Below, piece by piece: positions 1 through 4,877 of a stretch of 5,379 nucleotides of DNA (position 1 is the first letter of the stretch; each line of letters opens with the position of its first letter). Location of the stretch: assembly GCA_030145945.1 (NCBI GenBank), contig JASLDK010000064.1:1-5379 (forward strand). Direction: 5' to 3'. The DNA comes from Nocardioides sp. GTDB taxonomy: Bacteria; Actinomycetota; Actinomycetes; Propionibacteriales; Nocardioidaceae. The position numbers were made by a program, and so were the translations under genes. The notes under the pieces were generated by a model that was given only the letters and a program-made list of their open reading frames with translations, did not search any database and had not been told where the DNA came from.

Positions 1-1
1 C

Positions 2-235
2 CCGAGTCGCCAGCCCGGCACGCAGAGCAGGTGGAGCCAGGGGAAGGACCTGTCGTTCACACCGTTGCGTCCGGAGCGGGTGATCGAGGTGAAGTACGAC
101 GCGATGGAGGGGCGGCGTTTCCGGCACACCGCCCATTTCAAGCGCTGGCGCGATGACCGTGACCCGGAGTCGTGCGGATACGAACAACTCGACCAACCGG
201 TGCGCTACGACCTCGCGGACGTCCTCGGGGGCTGA
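2..235 (+). CDS. ligC: ATP-dependent DNA ligase, LigC type, C-terminal fragment (5' end outside window)
   Basis: The frame is open from base 2 and ends at TGA 233-235, giving the last 77 residues. The fragment corresponds to the end of the OB-fold domain of an ATP-dependent polydeoxyribonucleotide ligase. It has a strand reading RPERVIEVKYDAMEG, then RFRHTAHFKRWRDDRDP, which fits nucleotidyltransferase motif VI (normally R-x-D-K/R near the end), then a tail ending YDLADVLGG. The pattern 'EVKYD..EG.RFRHTA.F.RWR.DRDP' is that of actinobacterial LigC. The LigD ligase domain has a different C-terminus. The adenylation domain and catalytic lysine lie outside the window. Family knowledge: LigC seals nicks with ATP, working with Prim-PolC in gap-filling and excision repair and as a backup in end joining. 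A Prim-PolC-like gene lies 3.5 kb to the right, which supports the assignment. It is followed 5 bases after the stop by a small hairpin and then by the USP-like gene on the same strand. Confidence 0.85.
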   Translation, partial: PSRQPGTQSRWSQGKDLSFTPLRPERVIEVKYDAMEGRRFRHTAHFKRWRDDRDPESCGYEQLDQPVRYDLADVLGG

Positions 236-240
236 CGGGG

Positions 241-258
241 CTTGCCACACACGGCAAG
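241..258 (+). terminator. Perfect 6-bp hairpin between ligC and the next gene
   Basis: CTTGCC (241-246), ACACAC loop (247-252) and GGCAAG (253-258) form a perfect inverted repeat. It starts 5 bases after the ligase stop and ends immediately before the ATG at 259. No T-run follows, so it would be a weak intrinsic terminator. It could equally be an operator, or a leader structure that affects translation of the downstream gene. The repeat is seen directly; its role is inferred. Confidence 0.35.
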
Positions 259-798
259 ATGAACATCATGAGCACCGCACCCAGCGAGGACCCGTACGAC
301 GTCATCCTGCTCATCGAGCAGGCGCTGACCCCCAAGGACGCAGCCCAGGTCCGCAGCCTGCACAAGGAACTCGACGACGACCCGACCATCGAGGTCCGCT
401 ATCACGTGCTGCTGCCGATGGCCGATGCCGCAGCGGCGGTCGAGGCGTCCCTGGGAGTGATCGGCGGCGCCGACCTTCTTGCTCCCCCGATGACTCCGTC
501 ACCCGACGAGATCGCCCGGCTGCGCGCCGAATATCGCGAACAGGCGGAGCGGGATCTCGCCACCACCCTGGATGCGCTCGAGGCGGCTGGCGGGATCCTC
601 GGCGAGGGAACGATCGTCACCGAGCCTGCTGTCGATGCCCTCATCGAGAAGGTCAAGGAGGTCGACGGACGTGAGGCGATCATCCTGACCCGTCCCCACC
701 TGGTCGCGGAGTTCTTCCACGTCGACTGGACCTCACGTGCACGCCGCAAGCTCGGCGTACCCGTCCTGCACCTGTTGGAGCACGAGGCGACGGACTGA
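259..798 (+). CDS. Conserved protein with universal-stress-protein-like fold pattern, function unknown
   Basis: It encodes 179 residues from ATG 259, or 176 from the ATG at 268. Neither start has a good Shine-Dalgarno sequence, and a GTG at 172 would extend it into the ligase gene and is unlikely. The layout suggests an alpha/beta HUP/USP-like domain: strand 1 YDVILLIEQ (13-21), a basic helix, strand VRYHVLLPM (46-54), a long charged helix (about 82-111), strand and helix GTIVTEPAVDALIEKVKE (117-134), strand REAIILTRPH (138-147), and a last helix and strand SRARRKLGVPVLHLLEHE (159-176). The ending 'RKLGVPVLHL' mimics the 'R.....PVLVV' end of UspA proteins. The USP ATP-binding signature G-x2-G-x9-G-S/T is absent; TRPHLVAEFFHVDWTSRA stands in that place, so ATP binding by the usual route is not expected. 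There is no signal peptide or membrane segment, so it should be cytosolic. I see no support for a TIM-barrel enzyme. It follows ligC by 23 bases and may be co-transcribed with it. Confidence 0.8.
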   Translation: MNIMSTAPSEDPYDVILLIEQALTPKDAAQVRSLHKELDDDPTIEVRYHVLLPMADAAAAVEASLGVIGGADLLAPPMTPSPDEIARLRAEYREQAERDLATTLDALEAAGGILGEGTIVTEPAVDALIEKVKEVDGREAIILTRPHLVAEFFHVDWTSRARRKLGVPVLHLLEHEATD

Positions 799-842
799 GC
801 GTCGCTGCGTAACAGCCGCCCGTGGCCCTTCGTTGAACGGGC

Positions 843-1112
843 ATGTCGGTCCTGCACGCGCTCGATGCTCGCATCCACGAAACCCTCGCCGCTGCTGGCC
901 TCTCCGCGCTCGACCAGGATCTGTGCGCCGAGCTGTGCGAGTACGTCGTGACGCTGCTGACCGACCCCGAGGGCCCCTACCTCCCCCATCCGGGCCGGGT
1001 GGCGCGGTCGTCGGTCCACCTGTTCCTGACCGACGCCGTCCCCAACCTGGCTCACGACATCCGCGGCGACCTCGCCCGATTGTGCGAGGTCGCCGTCGTC
1101 TGCGGTCTGTGA
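843..1112 (+). CDS. Hypothetical 89-residue helical protein
   Basis: ATG at 843 to TGA at 1110-1112. Codons are strongly G/C-ending in this frame throughout, as in the neighbours, which argues for real coding. No clear Shine-Dalgarno precedes the ATG, and the only upstream in-frame start (GTG 822) runs straight into TGA, so 843 is the only sensible start. The protein is predicted to be largely helical: an amphipathic N-terminal helix (about 4-19), a hydrophobic segment with Cys28 and Cys32 (DLCAELCEYVVTLL), a Pro/Gly turn around 42-51 (DPEGPYLPHPG), then a second helical half ending with Cys81 and Cys87. There is no signal peptide and no true transmembrane stretch. It starts 44 bases after the USP-like gene and runs towards the acylase gene, leaving 33 bases between the two stops. 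I do not recognise the family. The four cysteines could bind metal or form disulfides, but their spacing matches no motif I know. Confidence 0.7.
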   Translation: MSVLHALDARIHETLAAAGLSALDQDLCAELCEYVVTLLTDPEGPYLPHPGRVARSSVHLFLTDAVPNLAHDIRGDLARLCEVAVVCGL

Positions 1113-1129
1113 CCGGTTCGATCCGGGTC
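1111..1129. terminator. Candidate bidirectional terminator hairpin between converging genes
   Basis: GACCGG (1111-1116), a TTCGAT loop (1117-1122) and CCGGGTC (1123-1129) form a 6-bp GC-rich stem with one bulged G at 1125. It begins inside the TGA of the 89-residue gene and lies beyond the stop of the acylase gene, so it could serve both transcripts. An alternative, wider pairing joins GTGACCGG (1109-1116) and CCGGTCAC (1156-1163), a perfect 8-bp inverted repeat spanning both stop codons. No T-tract is present on either strand, so this is position and stem evidence only. Confidence 0.4.
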
Positions 1130-1145
1130 CGGCAGACCTTGGGCC

Positions 1146-3704
1146 TCAGACCTTCCCGGTCACCGTCTCGACCGACACGGCCTGCTTGCGGATCTGCTGG
1201 GCGGTGAAGGCGAACTTCACCCACCTCTTCTCCGCGAACATCCGGGTCTGGTCGCGCGACCACTTCGACCGTGGGTTCTCCGACTGCCCATAGGTCAAGA
1301 TCGTGCGGGCGTCGACCAACTTCCTGCCGACGAAGGCGATGGCCTGGATGTGTGAGGAGCCGTAGCTGATCGGTCGCAGGCGGTCGATGTTGGCCTGCGG
1401 GTCACGAGAGGCGAGCGCGTTGGCGTTGCCGGCCTGGTCGCCATTGCCCCCACCGAGCCCGATCGCGGGCGCACCTCGATCACCCGCGACCTGGAGGAAA
1501 CCCCAGGGGGCGTCCATGGCGATGCCCTTCGCACGCAGCGCGGTGATCGCGTCGGTCATCGCCTTCTTCACGCTCGCGTTGGCGATGTCGAGATCGCGGG
1601 GCGTGTTCACGGGGTCGGCCGCGGAGAAGGGCACCTTCCAGATCGACGGCGACGGCAGCAGGCCGCCACCGGCAGGCAGGCGCGTGACGAACTCCTCGAA
1701 AAGGCCGTAGCCGCGGCTCGACGTGTTGGAGTGCAGGTCCCAGCCGGCCAGTGCGGTGCAGGCGTCGCCGCCGTTGACGCTCTCGCAGAGGGCGACCAAG
1801 GTGTCCTTGCCGATCACCTCGCCCGCCATCACACGGTTCTCGTGCTCGGTGCCGCGCAGACTGGTGGGCGTCACCTTCGCACCGCTCGCGAGGCGGTCGA
1901 TCACATAGCGGTCGACCATTCGGGTCCGCATGGTGCGCACGCACTCCTCGCAGCCGATGATCCGCGCGAACCCGGTGAGCGGTTGGGCGGGATTGGGCAG
2001 CCAGTAGGAGTCGTTGGCGTTCATCACCCAGTCGCTGCGGAACTCCGCGGGGAGTTTCGCTGGGCCGAAGATGCCCGGTCGCTGCGCGTCCGCATCCGTC
2101 CCCCAAGCGCAGTCGGAGTCGGCGCGGGTCCCGTCGAGGCCCGGCAGTCCCGCGACCTGGTTGAGGACGAGACCGATGGGCGTCATGCACTTCGCCGCCA
2201 GCGCGTTCGAGACGTTCGGCACGACGGAGTGGTCGGCGTACAGCACCTCGCCGTTGCGATCCGCCGCGATCGTGTTGACCCACGGGATGCCGCCACCGGC
2301 GTCCTGCTTGGCGAGCAGGTCATGCACATCGCGCGCCTTGCCCATGTTGAGGAAGCTGTCGATGGTGCGCAGTTGCTCGCCGTTGGCGTCGCGGATCGCG
2401 AAGGCGCTGAGCACTGTCCAGCCCATCAACTGCTCGGGGTTGTTGATCACGTAGCCCTGCGGCGTGCGGTAGAGGTTGCGCGTCACCGTGCCCAGCGTGC
2501 CGTCGGCCTTGCGCACCCGCACCTGCACCGTGCGCTTCTCGATCTGGCCGAGCAGTCCGTTCGTCGTGAGGTAGGTCGTCGGCAGGCCCGGGATCAACTT
2601 GTATTCATAGGGCGTGAAGCGGTACGCCGTGGACACGGTGTGGCTCCACGCCACATTCCTGTTCCAGCCGATGTTGACGACCGGCGAGCCGATCAGACTG
2701 GCTCCTGCGACGTTGTAGGCACCGGGGATGGTCAGCTGCTGCTGGCTGAACCGGTATCGCCCGGTCCACGGGAAGTGCGGGTTGCCCAGCACCATGCCGC
2801 GCCCCGTGGAGGTCACCGACTTCCCGACTGCGGTCGCGTTGGACCCGAAGGGCGAGTCGGGGTCCTTGCCGAGTCCCTTGAGCAGTGAGTCCCTGGACGG
2901 CAGCACGGGCGGCACCGGTGCGAAGGTCGGCTCGGTCGGCGGCTTCGCCCTCAATGGCAGGGCCGGGAGTCCGGGGACCTGCGGCAGGTTGTCGGTGGGC
3001 AGCACCGGTGGCTTGGCTTCGGTGATCTGCGGCAGGAAGTGGCCCGTGGAGGCGAGGATGTTGGCGGTGTAGATGCCGTACCACATGTCCAGCGGCGTGG
3101 CGTCGGGTTTGATCCAGGCAGCGCCCTTGCAGCCCGGGTCCTTGACCTTGTGGGTGCGGATCCACCTGTTGGCGCCGGCCGCGAAACCGGTGATCACCGC
3201 GCGGGCCTCGTCGCCCGGTCCGGCCTTGGACTCCAGCAGCTTCTCCACGACCTTGCGGTCATGCATGTCGGTGACGAGCGCGTCGACCTGGAGGTTGTTG
3301 CCCTCCATCGAGACGTGGTCGTTGTAGGTGCCGTCGGCGCCGAGGAATCGGCTGCGTTCGCCGCGGCCGGTGATCAGGACGTCGGCCAGCGTGCAGATGC
3401 TGGTCTCCGCAGTCGCATAGCCCGAACCGAACCCGAGCGAGCCCCAGTCCTTGGCCTTGATGTGCGGGATGCCGTGCTTGGTTCGCGTGATCTTCGCCTG
3501 GTAGCGCCCCTTCCTCGGCATCAGCGGCGTGCTCGGCGCCGCCAGTGCTGCGAGCCGCTGCGCCTGGGCGGCCGCAGCGGGCGGGGCCGAGGCCGGAGCC
3601 GCCTCAGCGGCCGGACCTGCCTGACCCGATGCCACGGACAGCAGTCCGGCCAGCGCGATTCCGACGGTGAGGGGGGTACGTCGCATGAAAGTGACCAACG
3701 CCAC
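1146..3704 (-). CDS. Secreted penicillin acylase-family Ntn-hydrolase (AHL / aculeacin A acylase-like)
   Basis: It encodes 852 residues from GTG 3704, chosen because GGAGG (3710-3714) lies 5 bases upstream. A start at 3725 has no such site, and the ATG at 3686 is too far from it. The N-terminus has basic residues (MRR, 7-9), a hydrophobic core (about 12-24) and then an Ala/Pro-rich stretch: a Sec-type signal peptide cleaved somewhere in 27-40, so export is expected. Residues 74-122 (GIPHI, GFGSGYATAE, GRGERSRFLG) are typical of the alpha chain. The autocleavage site is Gly287-Ser288 in SPFGSNATAVG. Counting from Ser288 as beta-1, His310 is beta-23 and Val357 is beta-70, the same numbering as the catalytic Ser, His and oxyanion Val of PvdQ. 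NANDSYW (562-568) supplies the oxyanion Asn, probably Asn564. Eight cysteines, including GCEEC, fit disulfides in an exported protein. Family role: autoprocessing to an alpha/beta heterodimer, then amide hydrolysis releasing a fatty acyl group. Substrate unknown: AHLs, lipopeptides or beta-lactams are possible. A Pro-rich segment precedes Ser288. It lies 47 bases downstream of the Prim-PolC gene, same strand. Confidence 0.93.
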   Translation of the reverse strand: MALVTFMRRTPLTVGIALAGLLSVASGQAGPAAEAAPASAPPAAAAQAQRLAALAAPSTPLMPRKGRYQAKITRTKHGIPHIKAKDWGSLGFGSGYATAETSICTLADVLITGRGERSRFLGADGTYNDHVSMEGNNLQVDALVTDMHDRKVVEKLLESKAGPGDEARAVITGFAAGANRWIRTHKVKDPGCKGAAWIKPDATPLDMWYGIYTANILASTGHFLPQITEAKPPVLPTDNLPQVPGLPALPLRAKPPTEPTFAPVPPVLPSRDSLLKGLGKDPDSPFGSNATAVGKSVTSTGRGMVLGNPHFPWTGRYRFSQQQLTIPGAYNVAGASLIGSPVVNIGWNRNVAWSHTVSTAYRFTPYEYKLIPGLPTTYLTTNGLLGQIEKRTVQVRVRKADGTLGTVTRNLYRTPQGYVINNPEQLMGWTVLSAFAIRDANGEQLRTIDSFLNMGKARDVHDLLAKQDAGGGIPWVNTIAADRNGEVLYADHSVVPNVSNALAAKCMTPIGLVLNQVAGLPGLDGTRADSDCAWGTDADAQRPGIFGPAKLPAEFRSDWVMNANDSYWLPNPAQPLTGFARIIGCEECVRTMRTRMVDRYVIDRLASGAKVTPTSLRGTEHENRVMAGEVIGKDTLVALCESVNGGDACTALAGWDLHSNTSSRGYGLFEEFVTRLPAGGGLLPSPSIWKVPFSAADPVNTPRDLDIANASVKKAMTDAITALRAKGIAMDAPWGFLQVAGDRGAPAIGLGGGNGDQAGNANALASRDPQANIDRLRPISYGSSHIQAIAFVGRKLVDARTILTYGQSENPRSKWSRDQTRMFAEKRWVKFAFTAQQIRKQAVSVETVTGKV

Positions 3705-3709
3705 GCGCG

Positions 3710-3714
3710 CCTCC
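3710..3714 (-). promoter_or_regulatory. Shine-Dalgarno sequence that sets the acylase start
   Basis: On the minus strand this reads GGAGG and is followed by 5 bases (CGCGC) and then GTG at 3704. It lies inside the longer open frame that begins at GTG 3725, so the 3725 start would place the site within coding sequence. The spacing to the ATG at 3686 would be 23 bases, too long. This favours GTG 3704. Confidence 0.7.
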
Positions 3715-3725
3715 GGGTCACGCAC

Positions 3726-3746
3726 GGCTCGGCTTCATGCCGAGTT
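3726..3746 (-). terminator. Hairpin after the Prim-PolC stop, before the acylase gene
   Basis: On the minus strand CTCGGC, ATGAA loop, GCCGAG is a perfect 6-bp stem (3739-3744 with 3728-3733), extendable by two G-U pairs to 3726 and 3746. It starts within about 7 bases of the TGA that ends the polymerase gene and ends about 12 bases before the GGAGG of the acylase. There is no following T-run. It may be a weak terminator separating the two genes, or a structured intergenic element in a shared mRNA. Confidence 0.35.
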
Positions 3747-3751
3747 CGGAC

Positions 3752-4843
3752 TCACTCGATCCGGTTGCCCTGCTCGTCCCAGTGCTCGGCGACCTTCTTG
3801 CTCGGCTGCACCCGCGGCGGCTCGCCAGCCATCTTCGGATAGTCGGGCGGGAAGTTGAGCTCGCCCTCTCCGTCGGCGACCTGCTGCTCCCACAGGTCCA
3901 GCAGCGGCTGGAGGGAGTACGACGTCGCGTCGATGTCCCTCCACCGGTCGCCGCCGTCGGCCAACAGCTCGGGCACCGTGAACAGGTTGAGGTCGCGAGG
4001 GTCCTTCGTCTCGGCGAGCTCGGCCCAGGTCAGGGGCGTCGAGACCGGTGCGCCCGGCTTGGGCCGCAAGGAGTACGCCGACGCGATGGTGCGGTCGCGG
4101 TTGTTCTGGTTGTAGTCGATGAAGATCCTCATCCCCCGCTCCTCCTTCCACCACGCGGTCGTGACCTGGTCGTCGCGGCGGGCCAGCTCGCGTCCGAAGG
4201 CGATGGCCGCATGGCGTACGTCGGTGAACTCCCACCGCGGCTCGATCCGCACGTAGACGTGCACGCCCCGGTTGCCCGACGTCTTGGGGAAGCCGACCAA
4301 CCCGAGCTCCTCGAGCAGCTCGCGCGCGACGCCCGCGACGCGGACGGCGTCGGCGAAGCCCGTCCCCGGCTGGGGGTCGAAGTCGATCCGCAACTCGTCA
4401 GGGTGGTCGACATCGGCCCGGCGTACGGGCCAGGGATGGAAGGTCAACGTCCCCATCTGCGCGCACCACACCGGAACGGCGATCTCGGTGGGGCAGATCT
4501 CCTCAGCCGTCCGTCGCGACGGGAAGGTGATCTCCACGGCCTCGAGATAGTCGGGCGCTCCCTTCGGGACCCGCTTCTGGTAGAAGCCCTCGGCGTCGTT
4601 GTCCCGGGGCCCGGTGGCCAACCGGAAGCCTTCGCGTACGCCGGAGGGCCAACGCTCCAGGGCGGTGGGCCGCTCCCCCAGTGCGCGCATGAGGCCGTCG
4701 TCGACCGAGGCGAAGAACTCCGCGACCATCAGTTTGGTGACCTCGGGCGTCCGGTCGGTCGCCTCGTAGATCACCCGGTCGGGACTCGACACCCGGACCT
4801 CACGCTCGCCAGCCTGGACCATCGCCGCCGCGGTCTTCGCCAT
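3752..4843 (-). CDS. Prim-PolC / LigD PolDom-like primase-polymerase
   Basis: It encodes 363 residues from ATG 4843. The whole protein is one archaeo-eukaryotic primase (AEP) domain with no ligase or nuclease domain attached. Motif I is ELRIDFDPQPG with Asp154 and Asp156 (DxD). Motif II is KTSGNRGVHVYV with Ser189, Gly190, Arg192 and His195. Motif III is RIFIDYNQN with Asp243. These supply the metal-binding aspartates and the nucleotide-binding loop. FYQKRVPKGAPDYLEAV (87-103) and MGTLTFHPWPV (130-140) are typical of the bacterial NHEJ-type polymerases. The ending YPKMAGEPPRVQPSKK (335-350) and the stand-alone length resemble mycobacterial Prim-PolC (Rv3730c type) more than the LigD PolDom. 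Family role: it fills short DNA gaps, prefers ribonucleotides, can prime, and partners LigC; cytosolic. A LigC-like gene end lies at the left of this window, which supports the Prim-PolC reading. It lies 30 bases after the upstream gene and has a possible leaderless promoter of its own. The PolDom of a split LigD is the alternative. Confidence 0.93.
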   Translation of the reverse strand: MAKTAAAMVQAGEREVRVSSPDRVIYEATDRTPEVTKLMVAEFFASVDDGLMRALGERPTALERWPSGVREGFRLATGPRDNDAEGFYQKRVPKGAPDYLEAVEITFPSRRTAEEICPTEIAVPVWCAQMGTLTFHPWPVRRADVDHPDELRIDFDPQPGTGFADAVRVAGVARELLEELGLVGFPKTSGNRGVHVYVRIEPRWEFTDVRHAAIAFGRELARRDDQVTTAWWKEERGMRIFIDYNQNNRDRTIASAYSLRPKPGAPVSTPLTWAELAETKDPRDLNLFTVPELLADGGDRWRDIDATSYSLQPLLDLWEQQVADGEGELNFPPDYPKMAGEPPRVQPSKKVAEHWDEQGNRIE

Positions 4844-4849
4844 GGGCCG

Positions 4850-4877
4850 AGCCTATGCCCGAGAGGTGCGCTGCTAA
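4850..4877 (-). promoter_or_regulatory. Possible leaderless promoter of the Prim-PolC gene
   Basis: On the minus strand there is TTAGCA (4877-4872, four of six matches to TTGACA), a 16-base spacer, and TAGGCT (4855-4850, fits TANNNT), then 6 bases, then the ATG at 4843. That places the expected transcription start on or next to the A of the ATG, as in leaderless actinobacterial mRNAs. No good Shine-Dalgarno precedes this ATG; only an AGG 8 bases away, inside the -10 hexamer, is present. The -35 overlaps the TAG stop of the upstream gene. This is pattern evidence only. Confidence 0.4.

Noticed and set aside
172..258. N-terminal extension of the USP-like gene to the GTG at 172
   Set aside because: It would overlap the end of the ligase gene by over 60 bases, and the added residues are Arg/Thr-rich text unlike the rest of the protein.
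1111..1130. GGTTCGATCC resembling a tRNA T-arm, which could mark a tRNA end or attachment site
   Set aside because: The loop is one base short, the upstream bases are coding sequence of the 89-residue gene with no anticodon or D arm, no acceptor stem is present, and no integrase or second copy is seen.
402..1263. Long minus-strand frames opposite the USP-like and 89-residue genes
   Set aside because: They have Arg/Ser-rich composition, no domain and no start signals. The plus-strand frames show better codon bias and sensible protein text.
1480..2283. Open frame of 267 codons in another frame on the same strand as the acylase
   Set aside because: The translation is Arg-rich low-complexity text typical of out-of-frame reading of high-GC genes. 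The acylase frame is intact through the whole region, so it is not a frameshifted piece.
1731..2888. Open frame of 385 codons on the plus strand, antisense to the acylase gene
   Set aside because: It is a shadow of the acylase gene caused by high GC at codon positions. Its translation is rich in Arg, His, Val and Gly with no recognisable domain, and the opposite strand encodes a clear catalytic protein.
3752..4843. Reading this gene as a full LigD (polymerase-ligase-nuclease)
   Set aside because: At 363 residues it contains only the polymerase-type domain. No adenylation KxDG motif or 3'-phosphoesterase motifs are present in the gene or its immediate neighbours.
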